In this document: positions 1 through 6,477 of the stretch, one piece after another
How the letters are laid out: each line of letters starts with the position of its first letter
Numbering within the stretch: position 1 is the stretch's first letter
DNA from: Pseudomonadota bacterium
GTDB lineage: Bacteria > Pseudomonadota > Alphaproteobacteria > Rhizobiales > Hyphomicrobiaceae
DNA length: 7,008 nucleotides
Reading direction: 5' to 3'
Assembly (NCBI GenBank): GCA_023416575.1
Contig: JAEZHL010000160.1
Location: 1-7,008, forward strand
Notes under the pieces: model-generated
The model's input: only the letters and a program-made list of their open reading frames with translations
Database searches by the model: none
Told to the model about the DNA's origin: nothing
Program-made: the position numbers and the translations under genes

Positions 1-1
1 C

Positions 2-709
2 GAGTACCAGCCGACGCCGCTCGACATCGTGAAGGCTCAGTCCGCCGATCTCGTCCTTTGGAACGGGATGAACCTGGAGCGCTGGTTCGAGCGGTTCTTC
101 GAGAACATCAAGGGGGTGCCGAGCGCCCCCATCACCGCGGGCATTGAGCCTATGGGCATCCGCGAGGGCCCCTACACGGGCAAGCCTAATCCGCATGCGT
201 GGATGTCGCCCGCCAACGCGCTCATCTACGTCGAGAACATCCGCAAGGCGCTGTCCGAGCGCGATCCGGCGAATGCCGAGGTCTACCGGAAGAACGCCGA
301 GGCGTACGCCGCCCGGATCAAGGCGATCGACGAGCCGCTGCGCAAACGGCTGGCGGCCATTCCGGAAGACAAGCGCTGGCTCGTCACCAGCGAGGGCGCC
401 TTCAGCTACCTCGCCCGCGACTACGGGATGCGGGAGCTCTATCTCTGGCCGATCAATGCCGCCGAGCAGGGTACGCCGCAACAGGTCCGTCGCGTCATCG
501 ACGTCGTTCGTGAGAAGAAGCTGCCGGTCGTGTTCAGCGAGAGCACGATCTCCGACAAGCCGGCACGTCAGGTCGCCCGGGAAACCGGCGCCCGCTACGG
601 CGGCGTGCTCTACGTGGACTCGCTCAGCGACGCCCGCGGGATCGTGCCGACCTATCTGAAACTGCTGGAGGTGACGGTGAATACCATCGCCGAGGGTTTC
701 GGTCTCTAG
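2..709 (+). CDS. sitA: Metal ABC transporter periplasmic binding protein, SitA/MntA type (5' truncated)
   Basis: Cluster A-I periplasmic (or lipid-anchored) receptor that captures Mn(II)/Fe(II) and delivers it to the SitBCD membrane complex. The reading frame is open from base 2 (EYQPTPLDIVKAQSADL...) to the TAG at 707-709, giving 235 residues; full members are about 300, so the signal peptide and N-lobe start are missing. The GTG at base 29 is internal and not a start. Three of the four expected metal ligands are visible: His in NPHAWMSP (codon 194-196), Glu in TSEGAFSYL (392-394) and Asp in VDSLSD (617-619). The first His should lie just before the fragment. There is no His-rich loop of the ZnuA kind, which together with the Glu/Asp ligands favours Mn/Fe over Zn (family knowledge). 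The sitBCD genes follow on the same strand. Family assignment is firm; the exact metal is inferred. Confidence 0.93.
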   Translation, partial: EYQPTPLDIVKAQSADLVLWNGMNLERWFERFFENIKGVPSAPITAGIEPMGIREGPYTGKPNPHAWMSPANALIYVENIRKALSERDPANAEVYRKNAEAYAARIKAIDEPLRKRLAAIPEDKRWLVTSEGAFSYLARDYGMRELYLWPINAAEQGTPQQVRRVIDVVREKKLPVVFSESTISDKPARQVARETGARYGGVLYVDSLSDARGIVPTYLKLLEVTVNTIAEGFGL

Positions 710-738
710 TGCTCTCAGCAACTCGAAAAAGCGCAGTA

Positions 739-848
739 TCATCCCGGGCCTCGTGCCCGGGATGCAGCCGTCTGCGGACATTTGATCCCGAAGTGAGTTG
801 CCTCCCGCCGCCCACCGCTGCCGGCTGGGCCGGCACTCACCGGGATGA
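739..848. repeat. Compound palindromic intergenic repeat (REP/BIME-like)
   Basis: This stretch between sitA and sitB contains a perfect 10-bp stem (740-749 with 755-764, 5-base loop CTCGT) and a second stem of 7 bp (819-825 with 829-835, 3-base loop). The word CCGGGATG occurs at 757-764 and again at 840-847, and its inverse CATCCCGG at 740-747, so the outer arms 739-747 and 840-848 also pair over 9 bp. CAGCCG at 765-770 can pair with CGGCTG at 822-827. This nested layout resembles the dispersed palindromic elements common in Rhizobiales intergenic DNA, as I recall them. No T-run follows on the + strand, so it is not a classical intrinsic terminator. Within the operon it could affect sitA mRNA stability or attenuate sitBCD; both are inference. 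Confidence 0.6.
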
Positions 849-872
849 CGGAAGTCTGCGCTCTCGCCAGTC

Positions 873-878
873 AGGGGA
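873..878 (+). promoter_or_regulatory. Ribosome binding site deciding the sitB start
   Basis: AGGGGA lies 11 bases before the ATG at 890. The alternative in-frame ATG at 845 has no comparable purine-rich site and sits inside the right arm of the 739-848 repeat. This is the main reason for choosing 890 as the start of sitB. Confidence 0.55.
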
Positions 879-889
879 CACGTGATCTC

Positions 890-1798
890 ATGTTCGCTCC
901 CACCCGAAATGCTCACGACGGACTCGCGCCGAGTATCGCCGCCAAGGGGCTGACGGTCGTCTATCAGAACGGGCACACCGCGCTGGTCGATGTCAGCTTC
1001 GCGCTGGGCCCCGGCACGATCTGCGGTCTCGCCGGCCCCAACGGCAGCGGCAAGTCGACGTTGTTCAAATCGATCATGGGTTTCGTCAGTCCATCCCGTG
1101 GCGCGGTGCGCATCTCGGGCCTGCCTGTCGCGGGAGCCTTGCGACGGCGCCTCGTTGCCTACGTGCCGCAGAGCGAGGAGGTGGACTGGAACTTTCCCGT
1201 CCTCGTCGAGGACGTGGTCATGATGGGCCGCTACGGTCACATGGGCTTCCTGCGCATCCCGTCGGCGGAGGATCGCAGCAAGGTCACGGCCGCGCTCGAC
1301 CGGGTCGGCATGACCCATCTGCGCAAGCGCCAGATCGGCGAGCTGAGCGGGGGTCAGCGCAAGCGCGTGTTCCTGGCGCGCGCCCTGGCGCAGGAGGCGG
1401 GCATCATTCTGCTCGATGAGCCCTTCACCGGCGTCGACGTGAAGACCGAGACGGCGATCATCGGGCTACTGCGCGAGCTTCGGAGCATCGGTCATCTGAT
1501 GCTGGTCTCGACTCACAATCTCGGCAGCGTGCCCGACTTCTGCGATCAGGTCGTCTTGCTCAATCGCACGGTTCTGGCCGCCGGGCCGACAGCGGAAACC
1601 TTCACGCAGGCGAACCTCGAGCGGGCGTTCGGCGGCGTTCTGCGCCATTTCCGCCTGGAGGGAGCCGAGCTGCACGAGGATGAGGATCGCCGCGCCGTCA
1701 CGGTCCTGACCGACGATGAGCGTCCCGTCGTCTTCTATGGCGACGGCAGCAGCGAGGACTCCCGGGAGGCGCGCCGGCCGGATGGCAGTCATGAGTGA
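890..1798 (+). CDS. sitB: Metal ABC transporter ATP-binding protein, SitB type
   Basis: Cytoplasmic ATPase that powers Mn/Fe import by the SitABCD complex. It has 302 residues from the ATG at 890; an in-frame ATG at 845 would add 15 residues but lies in a repeat arm and lacks a good ribosome binding site. All nucleotide-binding motifs are intact: Walker A GPNGSGKST (about residues 49-57), Q-loop in YVPQSEEVDW (Gln 94), ABC signature LSGGQ (152-156), Walker B IILLDEP (172-178) and the H-loop His in VSTH (209). The VPQ..EVDW..P stretch and the TDDERPVVFYG segment near the C terminus are typical of metal-type ATPases of this family, as I recall them. The tail after the ATPase core is acidic (HEDED). 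The gene follows sitA and its 3' end overlaps sitC by 17 bases, suggesting translational coupling. Confidence 0.93.
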   Translation: MFAPTRNAHDGLAPSIAAKGLTVVYQNGHTALVDVSFALGPGTICGLAGPNGSGKSTLFKSIMGFVSPSRGAVRISGLPVAGALRRRLVAYVPQSEEVDWNFPVLVEDVVMMGRYGHMGFLRIPSAEDRSKVTAALDRVGMTHLRKRQIGELSGGQRKRVFLARALAQEAGIILLDEPFTGVDVKTETAIIGLLRELRSIGHLMLVSTHNLGSVPDFCDQVVLLNRTVLAAGPTAETFTQANLERAFGGVLRHFRLEGAELHEDEDRRAVTVLTDDERPVVFYGDGSSEDSREARRPDGSHE

Positions 1799-2651
1799 GC
1801 TCTGGGTGCCGTTCGAATACGGCTACATGCTGCGGGCCATGTGGGTCAGCGCGCTCGTGGGCGGGCTGTGCGCCTTCCTGTCGGCCTACCTGATGCTGAA
1901 GGGCTGGTCGCTGATGGGTGATGCCCTGTCGCATGCCGTCGTGCCGGGGGTGGCGATCGCCTATGTGCTGCAGCTGCCCTACGCCGCGGGTGCGTTCTTC
2001 TCCGGCATCATCGCCGCCTTCGGCATGTGGGGCATCAGGCAGGTGACGAAGCTCAAGGAAGACGCGGTGATCGGTATCGTGTTCACTGCATTCTTCGCCG
2101 CGGGGCTGTTCATCGTCTCGCTTTATCCCATTCCGGTCAGCGTCCAGACCATCGTGCTCGGCAACATCCTCGGCATCGCGGACGAGGACGCGGTGCAGGT
2201 GGTCGTCGTCGCGGCCGTGGCGCTGGCGATCCTGCTCGTCGTCTGGAAGGACCTGATGCTCGTGTTCTTCGATGAGAGCCACGCGCGCGCCGTGGGCCTC
2301 AACCCGACATTCCTCAAGATCCTCTTTTTCTCGCTCCTCAGCGCCTCGGCCGTCACGGCATTGCAGACAGTCGGTGCCGCGCACGTGGTGGCGACGGTGA
2401 TCACGCCCGGAGCAACGGCCTATCTCATCACGGACCGGTTCGGCCGCATGCTGGCGCTGAGCGTCACCATCGGGGCAACGACCTGCTTCCTCGGCGCCTA
2501 CCTCAGCTACTTCGTCGATGGCGCCACGGGCGGTGTCATCGTCACACTGCAGACACTCGTGTTCATTTTGGCATTCCTGTTCGCGCCCAAGCACGGTCTC
2601 ATTGCCGCCCGGCGCCGCCGGCAGCAGGCCGGGGAGGCCCCTTCGCCATGA
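1782..2651 (+). CDS. sitC: Metal ABC transporter permease, SitC type
   Basis: ABC-3 family inner-membrane subunit that forms the metal channel together with SitD. It has 289 residues from the ATG at 1782, which is preceded by GGGAGG (1764-1769) at 12 bases; the ATG at 1791 is a possible alternative but is 21 bases from that site. An upstream in-frame ATG at 1716 would add a non-family Ser/Arg-rich stretch and is rejected. The protein is mostly hydrophobic, with segments at roughly residues 17-38, 52-82, 95-115, 137-156, 178-215 and 224-268. The conserved GWSLMGDALSHAVVPG block (41-56) has Asp47 and His51, the D-x3-H pair I recall as a cation site in the pneumococcal PsaC structure. GATAYLI (210-216) is another family block. 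A basic stretch RRRR closes the C-terminal cytoplasmic tail. It overlaps sitB by 17 bases and sitD by 4. Confidence 0.92.
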   Translation: MAVMSELWVPFEYGYMLRAMWVSALVGGLCAFLSAYLMLKGWSLMGDALSHAVVPGVAIAYVLQLPYAAGAFFSGIIAAFGMWGIRQVTKLKEDAVIGIVFTAFFAAGLFIVSLYPIPVSVQTIVLGNILGIADEDAVQVVVVAAVALAILLVVWKDLMLVFFDESHARAVGLNPTFLKILFFSLLSASAVTALQTVGAAHVVATVITPGATAYLITDRFGRMLALSVTIGATTCFLGAYLSYFVDGATGGVIVTLQTLVFILAFLFAPKHGLIAARRRRQQAGEAPSP

Positions 2652-3511
2652 ACGCCCTGTGGGACTTCTTCGCCCTCCCGCTCGCCTACCCCTTCATGCA
2701 GAAGGCGATGCTGGTGGCCGTGCTCGTCGGCGCGGTGTCTTCCGTGCTGTCGTGCTATCTCGTGCTCAAGGGCTGGTCGCTGATGGGCGATGCCGTCTCT
2801 CATGCCGTGCTGCCCGGCATCGTGCTGGCCTTCGTTCTCGGACTGCCACTATCCGTCGGAGCGTTCGCCGCCGCGTTGACCTGCGCCACCCTGACCGGCT
2901 ATCTCAAGGAGAACAGCCGGCTTCGCGAGGACACGGTCATGGGCATCGTGTTCTCGGGCATGTTCGGTTTCGGGCTGGTGCTGTTCACCAAGGTCGATAC
3001 CGACGAGCATCTGAACCATATCCTGTTCGGGAACCTGCTCGGTGTCACCGATGCCGAGCTGACTGAGATCGCGGTGGTCGCTGTGCTTGTTCTGCTCGTC
3101 GTGCTGTTCCGGCGGCGCGACCTGCTGCTCTACTGCTTCGACCAGCAGCATGCCCGCGCCGTAGGCCTGCCGGTGCGCTGGCTCCATTACGGCCTGCTGG
3201 TGTTGCTCTCGGTCGCGATCGTCGCGGCGCTGAAGGCGGTCGGCATCATTCTCGTGATGGCGATGCTGGTCGCGCCGGGTGCCACCGCCTACCTCATCAC
3301 CAATCGCTTCGACCGCATGCTGCTCATCGCCGCTCTCGTCGCTATCGGCTCGGGTGCGCTCGGCACGCTCCTGAGCTTTCACATGGACGCGGCGACGGGG
3401 CCTGCCATCGTTCTGCTGCAGGCCGCCATCTTCGTCGCGGCCCTCATCGCTTCCCGGCTCAGGCAGCCCGCTGTTTCTGATGCAACTCAGGTGACGGACC
3501 GAGCACCCTGA
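2648..3511 (+). CDS. sitD: Metal ABC transporter permease, SitD type
   Basis: Second ABC-3 family membrane subunit, paralogous to SitC and expected to pair with it as a heterodimer. It has 287 residues, the usual length. The ATG at 2648 overlaps the sitC stop (ATGA) and has GGGGAGG (2631-2637) 10 bases upstream, so re-initiation coupled to sitC is likely. The same family blocks are present: GWSLMGDAVSHAVLPG (42-57, Asp48 and His52) and GATAYLI (211-217). Hydrophobic segments cover roughly residues 21-40, 54-85, 97-114, 140-154, 181-216 and 223-270. The N-terminal sequence and the loop around residues 114-125 (TKVDTDEHLNH) differ from SitC. Two distinct permeases fit sitABCD systems rather than znuABC, which has a single permease gene. 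No clear intrinsic terminator follows the stop. Confidence 0.92.
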   Translation: MNALWDFFALPLAYPFMQKAMLVAVLVGAVSSVLSCYLVLKGWSLMGDAVSHAVLPGIVLAFVLGLPLSVGAFAAALTCATLTGYLKENSRLREDTVMGIVFSGMFGFGLVLFTKVDTDEHLNHILFGNLLGVTDAELTEIAVVAVLVLLVVLFRRRDLLLYCFDQQHARAVGLPVRWLHYGLLVLLSVAIVAALKAVGIILVMAMLVAPGATAYLITNRFDRMLLIAALVAIGSGALGTLLSFHMDAATGPAIVLLQAAIFVAALIASRLRQPAVSDATQVTDRAP

Positions 3512-3676
3512 GGCGTTTATGCTCTCCTTGTCCATCCAACCAAGGGCGCATCGCGCACGACGCAAGCTGACTATTGTCTTGTTCTTGCTGGCATTGCACA
3601 ATGTCAGGAAAGGGACCTGTGCCGAAAGGCAGGGTAAAGGGAAAACGAACAAGGATAGGGCTCGGAAGCCCGAAGC
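3512..3676 (+). promoter_or_regulatory. Intergenic gap with probable livG promoter and leader
   Basis: The 165 bases between sitD and livG hold no supported gene and are less GC-rich than the flanking genes, with purine-rich runs at about 3605-3657. The best promoter-like pair I see is TTGTCT (3574-3579) and CACAAT (3597-3602) with a 17-base spacer; the -10 half is weak. A small GCC-GAAA-GGC tetraloop hairpin lies at 3621-3630. A 5-bp hairpin, GGGCT with AGCCC (3658-3662 with 3667-3671), has GGAAG (3664-3668), the only plausible ribosome binding site of livG, in its loop and stem. I see no convincing operator or known riboswitch. A promoter somewhere here is expected because the two operons do unrelated jobs; the exact boxes are a guess. 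Confidence 0.35.
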
Positions 3677-4450
3677 ATGGCCAGCGACAACATTATTGAA
3701 ACTGAAAATCTGTCCATCAACTTCAAGGGGCTCTGGGCGGTCAAGAACGTCGATCTGAAGGTTCGGCGGGGTTCCATTCATGCTCTCATCGGGCCGAATG
3801 GTGCCGGCAAGACGACATGCTTCAATCTCATTACCAAGTTCCTGGCGCCGACGACGGGCGTCATCCGCTACAAGGGCGAGGACATCACGGCACTGAAGCC
3901 GGCGGACATCGCGCGCATGGGGCTCGTCCGCAGCTTCCAGATTTCCGCGACCTTCCCGTATCTGACGCTGCTCGAGAACATTCGCATTGCGCTGCAACGT
4001 AAGCTCGGCACCTCGTTTCACTTCTGGCGTTCGGAGCGCTCGCTGGACGTACTCAACGATCGCGCTTTGCACCTTCTCGAGGAGGTGGGGCTTGGGGCGT
4101 ATGCCAACCTGCAGGCGGCTGAGTTGCCTTATGGCCGCAAGCGCGCCCTCGAAATCGCGACAACGCTCGCGCTCGATCCAGAGATGCTGTTGCTCGACGA
4201 GCCGATGGCGGGCATGAGCCGCGAGGATATCAGCCGCATCTCGGAGTTGATCCGGCGCGTGGCCCAGAACCGCACCGTGCTGATGGTCGAGCACAACCTG
4301 TCGGTCGTGGCCGATCTGTCCAACTCCATCACGGTCCTGGCCCGTGGCGAGATCCTCGCCGAGGGGTCCTATGCGGAGGTTTCGCGCAATCCGCAGGTGA
4401 TCGAAGCCTACATGGGCTCTGGTGACGGACACGGAGTGGCCCATGCCTGA
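3677..4450 (+). CDS. livG: Branched-chain amino acid-type ABC transporter ATP-binding protein, LivG family
   Basis: One of the two cytoplasmic ATPases of a HAAT-type importer, working as a heterodimer with LivF. It has 257 residues, normal for LivG. Walker A is GPNGAGKTT (39-47), the Q-loop Gln is in RSFQIS (Gln 88), Walker B is MLLLDEP (170-176) and the H-loop His is in VEHN (206). The stretch ENLSINFKGLWAVKNVDL near the N terminus and the MVEHNLSVV and EGSYAEVSRNPQVIEAYMG stretches near the C terminus are LivG hallmarks. The ABC signature reads LPYGR (150-154) instead of LSGGQ; reduced signatures (LSYGQ-like) are usual in LivG, but Pro at the Ser position is a further step. The start ATG at 3677 has GGAAG 8 bases upstream. 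The 3' end overlaps livF by 8 bases. Confidence 0.94.
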   Translation: MASDNIIETENLSINFKGLWAVKNVDLKVRRGSIHALIGPNGAGKTTCFNLITKFLAPTTGVIRYKGEDITALKPADIARMGLVRSFQISATFPYLTLLENIRIALQRKLGTSFHFWRSERSLDVLNDRALHLLEEVGLGAYANLQAAELPYGRKRALEIATTLALDPEMLLLDEPMAGMSREDISRISELIRRVAQNRTVLMVEHNLSVVADLSNSITVLARGEILAEGSYAEVSRNPQVIEAYMGSGDGHGVAHA

Positions 4451-5156
4451 AGCGAGCCAACCACTCCTCGCCGTCCGTAATCTCAACGCCTGGTATGGCG
4501 AGAGCCACATCCTGCATGGCATGACGTTCGAGGTGCCGCGCGGCGAGGTCGTGACCCTGCTCGGCCGCAACGGCGTCGGCAAGACGACGACCATGCGGGC
4601 CATCATGGGGATCGTGCGCTCACGCACGGGATCGGTGGTCTATAACGGTGAGGAGACGATCTCCTTGCCATCGGAGCGTATCGCCCGGCTCGGGATTGCG
4701 TACGTGCCCGAGGAGCGCGGGATCTTCTCGAGCCTCAATGTCCTGGAGAACCTCCTGCTGCCGCCCGTGCTCAAGCCCGGTGGCCTTTCGCTCGAGGAAA
4801 TCTACGAGCTGTTTCCGAGACTTCGTGAGCGGAGCGCCAGCCAGGGGACGAAGCTGTCCGGCGGTGAGCAGCAGATGCTCGCGATTGCGCGTATCCTGCG
4901 CACGGGGGCCGACCTGCTCCTCCTGGATGAGCCCACGGAAGGTCTGGCGCCCGTCATCGTCCAGCATATCGGCCGCATTCTGCGCGAGCTAAAGAACAGG
5001 GGCTTCACGATCCTGCTCGTCGAGCAGAACTTCCATTTCGCTGCCACCGTGGCGGACCGCCATTACATCGTCGAGCATGGCCACGTGGTTGACATGTTCG
5101 AAAACGACCAGATCGCCGCAAATAAGGGGAAGCTGGAAAGCTATCTCGGCGTCTGA
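4443..5156 (+). CDS. livF: Branched-chain amino acid-type ABC transporter ATP-binding protein, LivF family
   Basis: Second ATPase of the HAAT importer, partner of LivG. It has 237 residues from the ATG at 4443, chosen because GGAG (4433-4436) lies 6 bases upstream and the overlap with livG is only 8 bases; a GTG at 4422 would add 7 residues. Walker A is GRNGVGKTT (41-49), the signature LSGGEQ (138-143) and Walker B LLLLDEP (158-164). As usual in LivF, the Q-loop position reads Glu in YVPEERGIF (about residues 87-95) and the H-loop position reads Gln in VEQN (195), so one ATP site of the LivG-LivF pair may be asymmetric. The PTEGLAP stretch after Walker B is also diagnostic of LivF. The binding-protein gene starts 31 bases after the stop, with no terminator between. 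Confidence 0.94.
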   Translation: MPEASQPLLAVRNLNAWYGESHILHGMTFEVPRGEVVTLLGRNGVGKTTTMRAIMGIVRSRTGSVVYNGEETISLPSERIARLGIAYVPEERGIFSSLNVLENLLLPPVLKPGGLSLEEIYELFPRLRERSASQGTKLSGGEQQMLAIARILRTGADLLLLDEPTEGLAPVIVQHIGRILRELKNRGFTILLVEQNFHFAATVADRHYIVEHGHVVDMFENDQIAANKGKLESYLGV

Positions 5157-5173
5157 ATTCCAGAAAGCGACAA

Positions 5174-5180
5174 GAGGAGG
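5174..5180 (+). promoter_or_regulatory. Strong ribosome binding site for the binding-protein gene
   Basis: GAGGAGG lies 7 bases before the GTG at 5188, in a purine-rich stretch (5172-5187). It fixes a GTG start and is the strongest such site in the window, consistent with high expression of a periplasmic receptor. Confidence 0.7.
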
Positions 5181-5187
5181 AAGGGAA

Positions 5188-6402
5188 GTGAAGTTCAGGA
5201 CCCTCATGCTGGCTACAGCCGCGAGCCTTCTCGCGTCTGCAGCGCAAGCCCAATTCACGGACGGCGTCATCAAGATCGGCGTGCTGAACGATCAGTCGGG
5301 CACCTACGCCGACCTGTCGGGCCAGGGCTCGGTCTGGGCCGCGCGCAAGGCGATCGAAGATTACTGCAAGGCGAACAAGTGCCACGACAAGATCGAGGTC
5401 GTGTTCGCCGACCACCAGAACAAGCCGGACGTCGGCTCCAACGTCGCGCGCCAGTGGTTCGATGTCGATAAGGTGGACGTCATCGTGGATGTGCCCACGT
5501 CATCCGTGGCGCTGGCCATTCACAACATCACGAAGGAAAAGAACAAGGTTCACCTGAATTCGGGTGCGGCATCGTCGGATATCACCGGCAAGCTGTGCAC
5601 GCCCAACACCGTCCACTGGACCTATGACACCTGGGCGCTTGCCAACGGCACCGGCAACGCCATCGTCAAGACCGGCGGCGACAGCTGGTTTTTCCTGACC
5701 GCGGATTACGCCTTCGGCCACGCGCTCGAGCGCGATACCTCGGCCGTGGTCGAGAAGAGCGGCGGCAAAGTGGTGGGCAAGGTGCGCCATCCGTTCCCCG
5801 GACAGGACTTCTCCTCCTTCCTGCTGCAGGCGCAATCGTCCAAGGCCAAGATCATCGGCCTCGCCAACGCCGGCGCCGATACGATCAACTCGATCAAGCA
5901 GGCAGCGGAGTTCGGCATTGTCTCGGGCGGCCAGAACCTCGCCGGCCTGCTGATGTTCATTACCGACGTGCACGCGATCGGTCTGCAGACGGCCCAGGGC
6001 CTGATCTTCACCGAGGCCTGGTACTGGGACATGAACGACAACAATCGCGCGTTCGCCAAGGAGTTCGAGGCCGCCAACAAGGGTAACAAGCCGACCATGG
6101 TGCAGGCGGGCGTGTACGCATCGGTCCTGCATTACCTCAAGGCCGTGCACGAGCTCGGCACGGATGACGATGGCACGAAGGTCGTCGACAAGATGAAGTC
6201 GATGCCGACGGATGACCGGCTCTTCGGCAAGGGCACCATCCGGCCCGACGGCCGCAAGGTGCACGACATGTATCTCTTCGAGGTAAAGTCGCCCGCGGAG
6301 AGCAAGGGTCCGTGGGATTACTACAAGGTGCGCGCCACGATCCCGGCCGCCGAGGCGTTCCGCCCGGTCGACCAGGGCGAGTGCCCGCTCGTCAAGGGCT
6401 GA
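5188..6402 (+). CDS. ABC transporter substrate-binding protein, Peripla_BP_6 / LivK-like
   Basis: Periplasmic receptor of the HAAT importer. From the GTG at 5188 the protein has 404 residues and begins with a clear Sec signal peptide: basic KFR, a hydrophobic core (LMLATAASLLASA) and an AQA cleavage site near residue 21. The frame is open further upstream to an ATG at 5077, but that would bury the signal peptide and overlap livF. The mature protein starts with the type I fold pattern IKIGVLNDQSGTYADLSGQGS (28-48). Later blocks are DHQNKPDVGSNVARQW (75-90), DVPTSSVALAI (101-111), SGAASSDITGKLCTPNTVHWTYDT (125-148), TADYAFGH (171-178) and QAGVYASVLHYLKAV (306-320). Four cysteines (60, 65, 137, 399) could form disulfides. 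I recall this subgroup as abundant in Rhizobiales and related to Rhodopseudomonas aromatic-acid receptors, so the ligand may be an aromatic or other organic acid instead of leucine. The family is firm; the ligand is unknown. Confidence 0.92.
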   Translation: MKFRTLMLATAASLLASAAQAQFTDGVIKIGVLNDQSGTYADLSGQGSVWAARKAIEDYCKANKCHDKIEVVFADHQNKPDVGSNVARQWFDVDKVDVIVDVPTSSVALAIHNITKEKNKVHLNSGAASSDITGKLCTPNTVHWTYDTWALANGTGNAIVKTGGDSWFFLTADYAFGHALERDTSAVVEKSGGKVVGKVRHPFPGQDFSSFLLQAQSSKAKIIGLANAGADTINSIKQAAEFGIVSGGQNLAGLLMFITDVHAIGLQTAQGLIFTEAWYWDMNDNNRAFAKEFEAANKGNKPTMVQAGVYASVLHYLKAVHELGTDDDGTKVVDKMKSMPTDDRLFGKGTIRPDGRKVHDMYLFEVKSPAESKGPWDYYKVRATIPAAEAFRPVDQGECPLVKG

Positions 6403-6410
6403 GGAGAAGA

Positions 6411-6477
6411 GCTTCCCCTGCGGGAGCGGTGAGATCGGGTGCGAGGGGCCGCGTGCGATGCGAGCGGCGGCCCCTCG
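6411..6477 (+). other. Tandem intercistronic stem-loops between the binding protein gene and livH
   Basis: Two hairpins follow the stop codon by 8 bases. The first pairs 6411-6417 with 6422-6427 (6 bp, one bulged T, 4-base loop). The second is a perfect 11-bp GC-rich stem, 6442-6452 (CGAGGGGCCGC) with 6467-6477, around a 14-base loop. No T-run follows, and livH with matching function continues on the same strand, so full termination is unlikely. By analogy with malE-malF and other importer operons, such structures can protect the upstream binding-protein mRNA and lower downstream permease expression; that role here is inferred. Confidence 0.55.

Noticed and set aside
726..764. Possible minus-strand intrinsic terminator (hairpin 740-764 followed by TTTTT when read on the minus strand)
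   Set aside because: The T-run is 9 bases away from the stem, and no minus-strand gene ends here.
1698..2594. 298-codon minus-strand open frame opposite sitC
   Set aside because: Shadow of sitC: highly charged His/Asp/Glu/Arg-rich translation without a domain, opposite a strongly conserved permease.
3488..3530. Terminator after sitD
   Set aside because: Only a 4-bp stem (GGTG with CACC at about 3490-3507) is visible, with no T-run; too weak to call.
3519..3758. 79-codon + strand open frame starting in the gap before livG, considered as a leader peptide or small gene
   Set aside because: It runs well into livG in another frame, is Arg/Lys-rich without a family look, and has a poor ribosome binding site.
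3490..4430. Repeated word GGTGACGGAC at 3490-3499 and 4421-4430, near the ends of sitD and livG
   Set aside because: Ten bases within GC-rich DNA, in different frames and contexts; likely chance.
2849..4627. 592-codon open frame on the minus strand across sitD, the gap and livG
   Set aside because: It is antisense to two clear genes, rich in Arg/His/Glu/Asp with no recognisable domain, and typical of GC-rich codon shadows.
5077..5187. Upstream in-frame extension of the binding protein to the ATG at 5077
   Set aside because: It overlaps livF by 80 bases and would place 37 residues before a good signal peptide; the GTG at 5188 has a strong ribosome binding site.
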